A DNA stretch of 64,000 bases from Sphingomonas sp. 28-63-12. GTDB taxonomy: Bacteria; Pseudomonadota; Alphaproteobacteria; Sphingomonadales; Sphingomonadaceae. Numbering within the stretch: position 1 is the stretch's first letter; each line of letters starts with the position of its first letter. The notes below the pieces were generated by a model. That model made no database searches and was not told the DNA's origin. It saw only the letters and a program-made list of their open reading frames with translations. Shown piece by piece: positions 33,653-42,466 of the stretch. Both the position numbers and the translations under genes were made by a program. The stretch covers positions 93,015 through 157,014 of the forward strand of contig NCGD01000017.1 of NCBI GenBank assembly GCA_002281535.1, read 5' to 3'.

Positions 33653-35509
33653 ATGAAGAACTGGCTGGTGCGATGGGGGATCATCGCTGGAGCGTCGGCG
33701 GGGCTTGCCGTCGCGGCGAGCGCGGCACCCGCGGCGATCGACGGCAGGGACCTCACCGCGTTTGTCGATGGCGTGATGGACGCGCGGATGCGCCAGGATC
33801 ACCTCGCCGGCGCGGCCGTCGTCGTGGTGGCGGATGGCAAGGTGATCGTCTCGCGCGGCTATGGCTATGCCGATGTCGCCCGGCGGGTGCCGGTCGATCC
33901 GGCAACAACGATGTTCCGCATCGCCTCAGTCACCAAGCTCTTCACGGCCACCGCTGCGATGCAACAGGCCGAGCAGGGTAAGCTCCCACTCACCGTCGAT
34001 ATCGGCCGGTATCTCGATTTCCCAGTCCGCCGCGTTTCGAACCAGCCGGTCACCATGGCCAATCTGCTGACCCACACCGCCGGCTTCGAGGAGGGCGTGT
34101 TCGGCATGTTCGTCCACCCGAATGAGGCGCGCCCGCTCGGCGCGGTGCTCAAGGCGACGCTGCCGGCGCTGGTTCGCGCGCCGGGGCAACAATCCGCCTA
34201 TTCGAACCACGGCATGGGGCTGGCCGGCTATCTGGTCGAGCGTGCCTCGGGCGAACGCTATCAGGATTATCTGGCGCGCCATATCTTCGCCCCGCTCGGC
34301 ATGACGCACAGCACCGCCGAGGAGCCCGTGCCGGCGCGCTTCGCCGCCAATGTCGCCAAGGGGTATAGCTTTGCCGAAGGAACGTTGCGCGAAGCGCCGC
34401 AGGAAATCGTCAATGTCGCGCCTGCCGGCGCGATCAGCGCCTCGGCCGGTGACATGGGACGCTTCATGCTGGCGCAGCTCGATGGCGGCCGGCTTGGTGC
34501 GGCGACGATTCTTAGCCCATCATCGACGGCCGATATGCAACGCTGTCATTTCCGCGCCGATCCGCGCACTGGCTGCATGGGCTATGGCTTTTACGAACAG
34601 CGGATCGCCGGGCAGCGCGCGATCGCGCATGGCGGCGATATCAATTACGCGCATAGCGAACTGGTGCTGGTGCCCGACCGGCGAATCGGCATTTTCGTCG
34701 CCTATAATAGCGCCGAGGCGGAGGGCGCGCGCGACGATTTCGCGCGGCAGCTGCTCGGCCATCTGTTTCCTGCTCCACCGCGCCTTGCCGACTATGCGGG
34801 GCCTGAGACAGCCGATGATTATGCCGGCGCCTATCTGATGAACCGCCGTCCGTATTCGACGATGTTCGCCGCGCTCGGCCTCGGCCTGCAGCTATCCGCC
34901 GAGGCGACCGACAAGCGCCATCTAATGCTGTTCGACAAGAGCTGGCGACAGGTGGGGCCGGGCGTCTTTGCCGCCGATGCGCCGGGAGGCGATGACACGC
35001 GGCTGATCTTTCGTCGCAACGCCCAGGGCAAGGTCACGGGGGCGATGATCAGCGCCTATCCCTATGCCCAATCGGAACGGATCGGCTGGATCGATACGAT
35101 GCCGGCGGCGGCGTTTGCCGTGGCCGGTTGGGCGATCTTTGGCAGCCTGCTTGCAGCGCTGGGCTGGCGGCATCGCCGCACGCCGGGTGGCGCACGCCGG
35201 GCGATCGGGTTGCTGGTGGCCAGCGCCGGGCTGGTGCTTGCCGGGATCGGCTGCATCGCATCGCGGCTGATCTTCGCGCCCGAGGGGCCATATGGTGCCG
35301 GCTATACGATGCCGCCGGCCTTTGTGGCCGGGGTTGTGCTGCTCAACTTGGCGGTGGTCGCGCTGGTAATTGGCGCGGTGCTGGTGGCGCTGGGCTGGCG
35401 CAGTTTTGCGCGACGCCGCCACAGCCTGGTCGTGATCGGATATATTGTGACTGGCGGGACGTTGCTGGCGCTGCTGGCGCGCTGGCAGCTGGTCGGGTTC
35501 GCCTTTTAG
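33653..35509 (+). CDS. Membrane-tethered serine hydrolase, class C beta-lactamase family (tandem copy 2)
   Basis: 618 residues and the same plan as the gene 31 bases upstream. Ser92 again in SVTK (FRIASVTKLF), YSN in QSAYSNHG, HGG in AHGGDINY, then a C-terminal membrane section (AFAVAGWAIFGSLLAALGW; AIGLLVASAGLVLAGIG; FVAGVVLLNLAVVALVIGAVLVAL; VVIGYIVTGGTLLALLARW). The two are tandem paralogues. ATG 33653 follows TTTGGGGACAAGATC. A bidirectional hairpin follows its stop. Confidence 0.86.
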   Translation: MKNWLVRWGIIAGASAGLAVAASAAPAAIDGRDLTAFVDGVMDARMRQDHLAGAAVVVVADGKVIVSRGYGYADVARRVPVDPATTMFRIASVTKLFTATAAMQQAEQGKLPLTVDIGRYLDFPVRRVSNQPVTMANLLTHTAGFEEGVFGMFVHPNEARPLGAVLKATLPALVRAPGQQSAYSNHGMGLAGYLVERASGERYQDYLARHIFAPLGMTHSTAEEPVPARFAANVAKGYSFAEGTLREAPQEIVNVAPAGAISASAGDMGRFMLAQLDGGRLGAATILSPSSTADMQRCHFRADPRTGCMGYGFYEQRIAGQRAIAHGGDINYAHSELVLVPDRRIGIFVAYNSAEAEGARDDFARQLLGHLFPAPPRLADYAGPETADDYAGAYLMNRRPYSTMFAALGLGLQLSAEATDKRHLMLFDKSWRQVGPGVFAADAPGGDDTRLIFRRNAQGKVTGAMISAYPYAQSERIGWIDTMPAAAFAVAGWAIFGSLLAALGWRHRRTPGGARRAIGLLVASAGLVLAGIGCIASRLIFAPEGPYGAGYTMPPAFVAGVVLLNLAVVALVIGAVLVALGWRSFARRRHSLVVIGYIVTGGTLLALLARWQLVGFAF

Positions 35510-35522
35510 CCGATGCCGGTTG

Positions 35523-35547
35523 GCCCCTCCCTTAAAAGGGGAGGGGC
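35523..35547. terminator. Hairpin between convergent genes
   Basis: GCCCCTCCC / GGGAGGGGC stem with a 7-base loop (TTAAAAG), located between the convergent hydrolase and permease genes. It probably ends transcription from both sides. Similar CCCCTCCC-TTAAAA-GGGG hairpins are frequent in sphingomonad intergenic DNA (from memory). Confidence 0.65.
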
Positions 35548-35571
35548 TTGTCGGAACGGGCGCGACCGCCG

Positions 35572-37014
35572 CTAACGCCGGCCCGCCAGCCGCGAATGGC
35601 GGCGGCCATAACCGGCATAGATCACGCCGCCGATCGCCATCCACACCACCAGCCTGATCCAGGTCGCCCCGGGCAGGCTGACCATCATGTACAGGCAAAT
35701 CCCGATGCCGACTGCCGCTACCGGATACAGCCAGGGGGCACGGAAGCTGCGCGGCAACGCCGGTGACAGACGGCGCAGCACCACCACCCCGCCGCAGACG
35801 ATGACAAAGGCGAGCAGGGTCCCGATCGACACCAGTTCACCGAGCATCTCGATTGGCAACACGCCCGCTACCAGCGCCGCGCCGATACCGACGAACCAGG
35901 TCGAAAAGACGGGTGTGCCGGTGTGCTCATCGACGCGGGCGAAGCGCGCCGGCAACAGCCCGTCATGCGCCATGATGTAGAAGATGCGCACCTGACCATA
36001 GAGCGTCATCAGGATCGCCGAGGCGAGCCCGAGCACCGCGCCGATCCCGATCACTGGCCGCAGCCAGGCGAGCGACGGCCCGACCTGCGCGATCGCTGCA
36101 TAGACCGGCGAGGCGACGCCAAGCGTTTGATAGGGAGCGATGCCGGTCAGCACCAGGCACATCGCCACATACAGGATCGTGCAGATTGCCAGCGCCGCGA
36201 GGATCCCGCGCGGAATGTCGCGCCCTGGGTTGCGGGCCTCCTGCGCGCTGGTCGAGACCATGTCGAAACCGATATAGGCAAAAAACACCACCCCGGCCGC
36301 GCGGACCACGCCGCTCCAGCCAAAGCTGCCGAAATCGCCGGTATTGGCGGGCACGAACGGGTGCCAGTTGGCGGTGTTGATGTGCATCGCGCCAAAGCCG
36401 ATCACCAGCAGGATCACGACCAGTTTGATCGTCACGACCAGCGCATTGACGATCGCCGAAGATTTGACGCCGCGGTGCAACACGCCGGTCAGCGCAAGGA
36501 TCGACAGCATTGCCGGCAGGTTGACGATGGCCCCGCTCCAGCGCCAGCCGCCCTGACCATCGCCGTTAAGCGGTGGCTGGACGAGGAGCGCGGGCAGATG
36601 CACGCCGAAGTCACCGAGCAGCGAAACCAGATAAGCCGACCAGCCGACCGCGACGGTCGAGGCGGAAAACAGATATTCGAGCACGAGCGTCCAGCCGATC
36701 GTCCAGGCAGCGATCTCCCCCAGCGTGACATAGGTATAGGTATAGGCGCTGCCGGCGACCGGGATCATCGACGCCAACTCCGCATAGCAGAGCGCGGTGC
36801 ACAGACAGGCGATGGCGGCGATCAGGAAGGAGAGGGTGACGGCGGGGCCGGCATAATTGGCCGCGGCGGTGCCGGTCAGCACGAAAATCCCTGCGCCGAT
36901 CGTCCCGCCGACGCCCATCAGCGTCAGATCCCAAAAGCCGAGATGGCGGTGCAGCCGGCTTTCCGCCAGCGTGCCGCCAATGTCGGCCAGCGTCTTCTTC
37001 GACCATAACCCCAT
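35572..37014 (-). CDS. APC-superfamily amino acid permease (cationic amino acid transporter type)
   Basis: 480 residues from ATG 37014, chosen because GGGAGGA lies 9 bases upstream; an in-frame ATG at 37086 is unlikely. About 12-13 membrane spans with the family start LHRHLGFWDLTLMGVGGTIGAGIFVLTGTAAANYAGPAVTLSFLIAAIACLCTALCYAELASMIPVAGSAYTYTY. This CAT/YfnA-type subfamily takes up amino acids by proton symport. Given its neighbours it may import amino acids released by the periplasmic hydrolases. Divergent from a TetR gene across AT-rich motif C. Confidence 0.92.
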   Translation of the reverse strand: MGLWSKKTLADIGGTLAESRLHRHLGFWDLTLMGVGGTIGAGIFVLTGTAAANYAGPAVTLSFLIAAIACLCTALCYAELASMIPVAGSAYTYTYVTLGEIAAWTIGWTLVLEYLFSASTVAVGWSAYLVSLLGDFGVHLPALLVQPPLNGDGQGGWRWSGAIVNLPAMLSILALTGVLHRGVKSSAIVNALVVTIKLVVILLVIGFGAMHINTANWHPFVPANTGDFGSFGWSGVVRAAGVVFFAYIGFDMVSTSAQEARNPGRDIPRGILAALAICTILYVAMCLVLTGIAPYQTLGVASPVYAAIAQVGPSLAWLRPVIGIGAVLGLASAILMTLYGQVRIFYIMAHDGLLPARFARVDEHTGTPVFSTWFVGIGAALVAGVLPIEMLGELVSIGTLLAFVIVCGGVVVLRRLSPALPRSFRAPWLYPVAAVGIGICLYMMVSLPGATWIRLVVWMAIGGVIYAGYGRRHSRLAGRR

Positions 37015-37055
37015 GCCGCTATTCCTCCCTGCCGGCAGGCCTGATGATCGCCGGT

Positions 37056-37080
37056 CAATAACATTACGATGATAATAATT
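37056..37080 (-). promoter_or_regulatory. 25-bp AT-rich motif, copy C
   Basis: Read on the minus strand: AATTATTA, six bases (TCATCG), TAATGTTATTG. It lies 42 bases upstream of the permease ATG, in the divergent gap with the TetR gene at 37178. It matches copy A at 19 of 25 positions. Directly beyond it is the half-palindrome CTTGTGAT (about 37079-37086), resembling half of the 25898 operator. Confidence 0.5.
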
Positions 37081-37177
37081 AATCACAAGCCGGCGATGGG
37101 CAATTGCCGCTCGCCGCCGCCCCGCCGCCGCGTTAGGCTTAGCGAGGGACCGATACTGGCCGGGACGAAGACGGTAG

Positions 37178-37792
37178 ATGGCAAGAAAGCAAAGCGACCA
37201 TGATCAGTGGCGCATCGATATTGCCGAGGCTGCGTGCAAGGTGATCCTTGAAAACGGGCTCGAAGGCACGCGGCTCAAGGAAATCGCCGCCGCGATGGGC
37301 TATAGCGTCGGCGTCCTCCAATATTATTTCACCAGTAAGGACGAGCTGCTCCTGTTCGCCAAGAACCGGCTGTTCGACGCCAAGTTCGATCGGATGCGCG
37401 CGGCAGCGGCGCGGCGGCGCGGGATTGATCGGCTGCACGCGATGGCGATGGAGTTGATGCCGTTTTCGGACGAGGACCGCGCGATGTTCCTGCTGCTGTC
37501 GGTGTTTCGCGGCCAGGCGGTCGGCAACCCGGTGCTGACCGCGCGCCAGACCGAGCGCGACGCCACCGGCAGCGCGCTATTCGCCGAGGAGATCGTGGCG
37601 CTGCAGTCCAGCGGCCATGTCCGTGCCGATATCGACCCAGGGCAGCAGGCCGTGGCGCTGGTCGGCTTGCTGGAGGGGATGGCGCTGCAGGCCACCGCGC
37701 TGGCGGCAATGGGCCGCACCGCGACCAGCAAATTGGTGCGGCATTATCTGAGCGTGATCCTCGCTGCGCCAAAGGCAGGGACCCCGGATTAG
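37178..37792 (+). CDS. TetR-family transcriptional regulator
   Basis: 204 residues with a standard TetR HTH (WRIDIAEAACKVILENGLEGTRLKEIAAAMGYSVGVLQYYFTSKDELLLFA), close to the BetI/PsrA sort that uses the LQYYF turn. It is divergent from the permease and converges with the hydrolase-VanX gene (6-bp gap). It is the best local candidate to bind motif C and so, by extension, motifs A and B. Confidence 0.88.
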   Translation: MARKQSDHDQWRIDIAEAACKVILENGLEGTRLKEIAAAMGYSVGVLQYYFTSKDELLLFAKNRLFDAKFDRMRAAAARRRGIDRLHAMAMELMPFSDEDRAMFLLLSVFRGQAVGNPVLTARQTERDATGSALFAEEIVALQSSGHVRADIDPGQQAVALVGLLEGMALQATALAAMGRTATSKLVRHYLSVILAAPKAGTPD

Positions 37793-37798
37793 CCCGCG

Positions 37799-40147
37799 CT
37801 ATTCCTGCAGCTCGACATTGCCGATCGGGTATGCGCGCCAGTCGCGATAGTCGAAATGCCACCATTCATAGGGGTAGACGTCGAAATCGCCCGCCTGCAT
37901 CGCGCTACGCAGCATGTCGCGCAGCCAGCGCTGGTGATCAGTGCCGCCGCGATAGGTGGCGTAGGAGCGGCTGCTGCTTTCATCATAGCCGCCCGGCATC
38001 TGCACCACCGCACCGGTCGCCAGGTGCACGATCGACAGATCGACCGCCGCGCCGCGATTATGCCGCGATCCCTGGGCTGGATCGGCGACGAAGATCCGGC
38101 CTTCGGGCGGGGTCGCGTCCCAGAACATCTTGGTGACATACCAGGGTCGATAGCCATCATGGATGATCAGCCCATAGCCACGGCTGCGGAGCAGCTGGTT
38201 GACCTTAGCGAGCGAGGTCGCGGCCGGCCGTTGGAGCATCGCGACGGGGGCAGAATACACCGGCGCACCGATGAAATTATGGGTACCTGCATAGCGGATA
38301 TCGAGCGCGATGCTCGGGTCGATCGCGCGCAAGGCGATCAGGTCGGACGGTCGGAATTTGCCTGTTTCAACCGGCGGGCTGGCGGCCAGTGCGATCTGGC
38401 GGGCGCCTGCCACTTGCGCGATGCGCGCGGCTCGTTCCGCATCGGTCAGCGACGGCGTTTCCTCGCTGTCCGCGCGGCGTGGAAAGACGATGCCATTGAG
38501 CGAGATCGATGCGCCCTTGCCGCCGGAATCGCGCGAAAAGGCAAGCGTTTCGAGCGGATAGAGCAGGCTGTCCTTGCCAAAGGCCCAGTGATCGGCATCG
38601 ACTGGGGTCATCGCCGCGCTGTCATACCATTCGATCGTGATATAGGGTTTGCCGTCGCGCTGATGGACGCGGATCCAGTTATGATCCCAGCCATAATCGC
38701 CGACCAGCTTGGCAAGATCGGCGCCGGCTGCAGCCGGCTCGTGCCATTCGGTTCGGGTGAAGGTGCGATTGCCGTCCCGGATGAAGCGGCCTTGCGGATC
38801 GATCACGAGATCGTCGCCGCCCTCCAGAAAGTCGACGATCTCCAGCCGATCGCCGCGCTGTTGAATCTCGCCGCCATAGCCGGGCATGTCGACAAACAGA
38901 TGTCCGTCGATGTAGCGCAGCGCCGCGCTGCCGGTTTCATCGGCATAAAAGCCTTCGAGCAGCCGCCCGGCAGCCGCAGCGACCGGTGCGCCACGCGGCG
39001 GCAAGGATGGCGGCGCCGCCCCATCCAGCACGGCCTTGGTCAGCTTGAGCGCATAGCCGCTGACGCGAAACGGCGCAGCGCCACTGTCGACCGTGCCGAA
39101 TACGGCGACGCCAAATCCTGCGCTCGGCACCAATTGAAAATCGGTGGTGAAGCCATAGACCGCCCCGCCATGGCCGACGACCTTGAGACCGCCGCGCTCG
39201 CCGAGGCCAAAGCCAAGGCCGAAGGTTCGCGCGCCATCCTTGGCATATTGCGGGCGCTGCATTTCAGCGAGGCTGGCCGCACGCAGGACTTTGGCGCTGC
39301 CCGATTGGTCCTGCAACAGCGTGATGCCGAAGCGGGCGAGATCGTCGACCGGCGCGACGAGGCTGCCCGCCGCCTTCAGCCCCAGGTCGAATTGCGGGGC
39401 CGCCGTACGCGGGCCGCCGACTTCGGCGATTTCCGCATAAGCGAGCGGGCCTTTGCGCGCGGCGAGGCTGAAACTGCTGTGCGCCATACCGGCCGGTCGG
39501 AAGATCATCGCCGCGACGAGATCGTCATAGTTGCGACCCGTCACGCGTTCGAGCACGCGGCCGAGCACGGCAATGCCGGCATTGGAATATTTGGTAACCG
39601 TGCCGGGCGCGGCGACCAAGGTCGTCTCGTTGAGGCTGGCAACGACCTTGGCCGACCCCGGATCGCCTTTGGCGAAATAGGAACCGACCGGCGGCTCGCG
39701 CACCAGCCCGCTGCGGTGCGTCATCAGTTGTCGGATCGTGATCGGCGCGCCGAACGGATTATGCGGGTGGAATTCGGGCAGATAGGCCTGCACCGGGGCG
39801 TCGAGATCGATGCGGTGCTTTTCGACCAGCTGCATGATCATGATATCGGTGAACAACTTGCTTACTGATCCGGCGCGATAGACCGTGTCGGGCGTTGCCG
39901 GTCGCTTGCCGGCTGCATCGGCGCTGCCAACCGTTCCCGACCAGATGATGCCATCGGCATCAAACACCGCCGCCGCCATTGACGGCTGACCGCTATCGGC
40001 GCGTTCCGCTTCAAGGGCGGTGGTCATCGCTTTGGCGATGCTGGCGCGCTGGGCCTCGGTCACCCTGGCAAAGGCTGGGGTGACCGATAGGGCAATGGCA
40101 GCAGTGATCGCAGTTGCGATTGCAGGGCGCCAGCACGTCAGTTTCAT
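37799..40147 (-). CDS. Fusion: serine hydrolase (class C beta-lactamase family) + VanX-type D-Ala-D-Ala dipeptidase
   Basis: 782 residues with a signal peptide (AIATAITAAIALSVTPAFA). The first ~500 residues are a serine hydrolase with SVSK (VYRAGSVSKLFTDIM), YSN (TKYSNAGIAVL) and HGG (VVGHGGAVYGF). The last ~185 are a peptidase M15D/VanX domain: LRAIDPSIALDIRYAGTHNFIGAPVY, GYRPW, zinc ligands His and Asp in SRHNRGAAVDLSI, and Glu and His in YEWWHFDYRDW. Both active sites look complete. The pair could act in turn on D-amino-acid peptides in the periplasm. Last gene of the operon led by the BKACE gene, 16 bases after the TonB receptor. Confidence 0.92.
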   Translation of the reverse strand: MKLTCWRPAIATAITAAIALSVTPAFARVTEAQRASIAKAMTTALEAERADSGQPSMAAAVFDADGIIWSGTVGSADAAGKRPATPDTVYRAGSVSKLFTDIMIMQLVEKHRIDLDAPVQAYLPEFHPHNPFGAPITIRQLMTHRSGLVREPPVGSYFAKGDPGSAKVVASLNETTLVAAPGTVTKYSNAGIAVLGRVLERVTGRNYDDLVAAMIFRPAGMAHSSFSLAARKGPLAYAEIAEVGGPRTAAPQFDLGLKAAGSLVAPVDDLARFGITLLQDQSGSAKVLRAASLAEMQRPQYAKDGARTFGLGFGLGERGGLKVVGHGGAVYGFTTDFQLVPSAGFGVAVFGTVDSGAAPFRVSGYALKLTKAVLDGAAPPSLPPRGAPVAAAAGRLLEGFYADETGSAALRYIDGHLFVDMPGYGGEIQQRGDRLEIVDFLEGGDDLVIDPQGRFIRDGNRTFTRTEWHEPAAAGADLAKLVGDYGWDHNWIRVHQRDGKPYITIEWYDSAAMTPVDADHWAFGKDSLLYPLETLAFSRDSGGKGASISLNGIVFPRRADSEETPSLTDAERAARIAQVAGARQIALAASPPVETGKFRPSDLIALRAIDPSIALDIRYAGTHNFIGAPVYSAPVAMLQRPAATSLAKVNQLLRSRGYGLIIHDGYRPWYVTKMFWDATPPEGRIFVADPAQGSRHNRGAAVDLSIVHLATGAVVQMPGGYDESSSRSYATYRGGTDHQRWLRDMLRSAMQAGDFDVYPYEWWHFDYRDWRAYPIGNVELQE

Positions 40148-40163
40148 CGTCGTGGTTCCTCGC

Positions 40164-42437
40164 TCAGAATTTGCCCTTGAAGGCCAGGCCGACAGTGCGC
40201 GGCGGATTATACAGCAACCGATCGATCCCGCGCGTTTCGCGACCGAGTTCGGCGCGCTCGTCGGTCAAGTTGTTAACGAACACCGCGATCTCCGCCCGGT
40301 TGATCCGCACCCCGGCGCGCAGGCCGCCGAGGTCATAGGCACCCAGCTCAATGCCCTGATTGGCATTGGTCACGCGCCGTCCGACATGGCTGTAGGTCGC
40401 CTGGGCAAAGCCGGTCCATCCCCCCGACAATTGCCATTCATAATTGGCCTGCACATTGGCGGTAAAGCGGGGGATGTTGGGCAAGGGATCGCCCTTGTCG
40501 ACATCGAGCAGCGGCTCGGCCCTGTCGAATACCGCGCGCTGGATGCCGATCGACGAGGTCAGGTCGAACCCCTTGAAAGGCCGCGCCTGCATTTCGAGCT
40601 CGAGCCCCTCGGTATGCGCTTGGCCGACATTGGCGGTGTAGCTGAAATTGCCATCGGGCGTGCCAATGGGCACCTGCACATTGGGCCATTTGATATAATA
40701 AGCGGCCCCGTTCAGGATAAGATGATTGTCGAACCAGGCGGTCTTCCAGCCGAGTTCGAACTGCTGGACCCGATCAGGCGCATAGGCCGGCGGCGTGGGC
40801 TGTCCCGGGATAGCAGCATTGGGGCCACCAGGCCGATAGCCAGTCGAGACGGTGCCATAGAGCAGGACATCGTCGGTCGCCTTCCACGAAATCAGCCCGC
40901 GATAGGTAATGCCGGTCTTGGTGCTGATACCGGCATCGGTCGTACCGATAAAGACATCGTCGAAGCTGTTCTGCAGGTTGAACAGGCCCTTGGTCAGGCT
41001 GCCAAATTCACGACGGATGTCATATCGGCGCAACCCGCCGGTCAGCTGGAGCCGATCAGTAACCTTCCAACTCAGTTCGCCGAAAAAGGAATATTCTTCC
41101 TGCTTGTTGAAGGCATCATAGCTGAACAAATTGTCGGCGGGCGCCAGTGGGCCGAGATATTGCGCGATGTTCGGCGCGCCGAGCAACTGCAGGGCCGAAA
41201 TCTTGCCCTTGTTGTAGAAGCCGCCGATGATCCAGCCGATTGGCCCATCGCCCGACGAGGCGAGCCGGACTTCCTGGGTGAACGAATATTCGTTGGAATC
41301 CTGCCGCAGCGGTACCGATGTGACGTTGGTTAGCACGCGGCCGTCGCCAAGCCCGGCGCCGCCATCGGCTTCGCTGGCGTTGAAGAATTGCAGCGTGCCG
41401 AACAACTGCCGGGTGAAATCGACCGAGTCGATTCCGTCTGCCCAGGCATAGGAGGTCGATGAAATCAGCGACGACCAGCCAAAATCATAATTGATCGTCA
41501 GGTTGCCCTGCTGCGCGCGGTACGCTGGCCCTTCGTTGAAGGTGCGAGCCTGGCGTAGTCCGCGGGCGACCAGCCCGATATCGGGATCGACATCTTCCGA
41601 GGTCACCCCGTCGAAGCTGCTATCCTGCAAATAATAGGTACCCGTCACCGTTAACCGATCACTGGGTGCCCAGCGCAAAGCCGCGCGGCCGCCATAAATA
41701 TCGCGATCGCCGACATTTTTCGCGATCCGATCGCCGAGCGAGAAATTGCCGGCTGCGTCCTTGAGCAGCTGATAATTATCAACGAAGCCGGTGACATGTT
41801 CCTTATAGGCCACAACGCGGAGCGCCAGCCGATCGTCGACCAGCGGGATGTTGACCGCCAGGTTGACGTCGTAATTGACGCCACCATGGCTGGTGCCCGA
41901 GACTTTGCTTTCGAACACCGCGCCCAATTTGTTGAACTCGGGCCGGGCCGTGATCGTGCGGATCGTGCCGCCCATCGAGCTTGTGCCATACAGCGTTCCT
42001 TGTGGCCCGCGTAGCACCTCGACCCGGTCGACATCGAACAGCCGCAGGTCGTAATTATACGAACCCAGCTGCTGGACGGGCGTTTCGTCGATATAGAAAG
42101 CCGTCACCGGCAGGCCGCTATTGGCGGAAATGCCGCGGACGACGAAATTCTGTCGGCCGCCGCCAATGTCGGTATAGCTCAGCCCCGGCGTTGCATAGAC
42201 GATGTCTTCTTTCGATCGGGCGCCGCGTTCGTACAGCGTATCGGCTGATATGGCGGTTACGCTCTGGGCGAGATCCTGGAGTTTCACTTCACGTCGCGAG
42301 GCGGTGACGACGATGTCGCTGTCGCTGTCGGTCTGCGGTGCTGGCGGGTCGGTTGGTGCGGACTGCGCCATCGCGGTGCCGGCATTGAGCGCAATCGCTG
42401 CGACGGCCCCCAATAAATGTAACTTGCTCCCCATCAT
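40164..42437 (-). CDS. TonB-dependent receptor
   Basis: 757 residues. Signal peptide ending NAGTAMAQ, a plug domain with a TonB-box-like DIVVTASRREVKLQDLAQSVTAIS and the plug line VEVLRGPQGTLYGTSSMGGTIRTITA, then a 22-strand barrel ending with aromatic F (TVGLAFKGKF). It imports a large ligand through the outer membrane. Thirty bases after dgcA and 16 before the hydrolase-VanX gene, it is clearly part of the same operon, so the ligand is likely the substrate those enzymes take apart. Confidence 0.95.
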   Translation of the reverse strand: MMGSKLHLLGAVAAIALNAGTAMAQSAPTDPPAPQTDSDSDIVVTASRREVKLQDLAQSVTAISADTLYERGARSKEDIVYATPGLSYTDIGGGRQNFVVRGISANSGLPVTAFYIDETPVQQLGSYNYDLRLFDVDRVEVLRGPQGTLYGTSSMGGTIRTITARPEFNKLGAVFESKVSGTSHGGVNYDVNLAVNIPLVDDRLALRVVAYKEHVTGFVDNYQLLKDAAGNFSLGDRIAKNVGDRDIYGGRAALRWAPSDRLTVTGTYYLQDSSFDGVTSEDVDPDIGLVARGLRQARTFNEGPAYRAQQGNLTINYDFGWSSLISSTSYAWADGIDSVDFTRQLFGTLQFFNASEADGGAGLGDGRVLTNVTSVPLRQDSNEYSFTQEVRLASSGDGPIGWIIGGFYNKGKISALQLLGAPNIAQYLGPLAPADNLFSYDAFNKQEEYSFFGELSWKVTDRLQLTGGLRRYDIRREFGSLTKGLFNLQNSFDDVFIGTTDAGISTKTGITYRGLISWKATDDVLLYGTVSTGYRPGGPNAAIPGQPTPPAYAPDRVQQFELGWKTAWFDNHLILNGAAYYIKWPNVQVPIGTPDGNFSYTANVGQAHTEGLELEMQARPFKGFDLTSSIGIQRAVFDRAEPLLDVDKGDPLPNIPRFTANVQANYEWQLSGGWTGFAQATYSHVGRRVTNANQGIELGAYDLGGLRAGVRINRAEIAVFVNNLTDERAELGRETRGIDRLLYNPPRTVGLAFKGKF

Positions 42438-42466
42438 TTCCCTCCCTTGTCAAAAAAGGCGCCTGC

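Noticed and set aside
37856-39868. A 670-codon open frame antisense to the hydrolase-VanX fusion
   Set aside because: The minus-strand protein has two complete sets of catalytic motifs; the plus frame is composition-driven.
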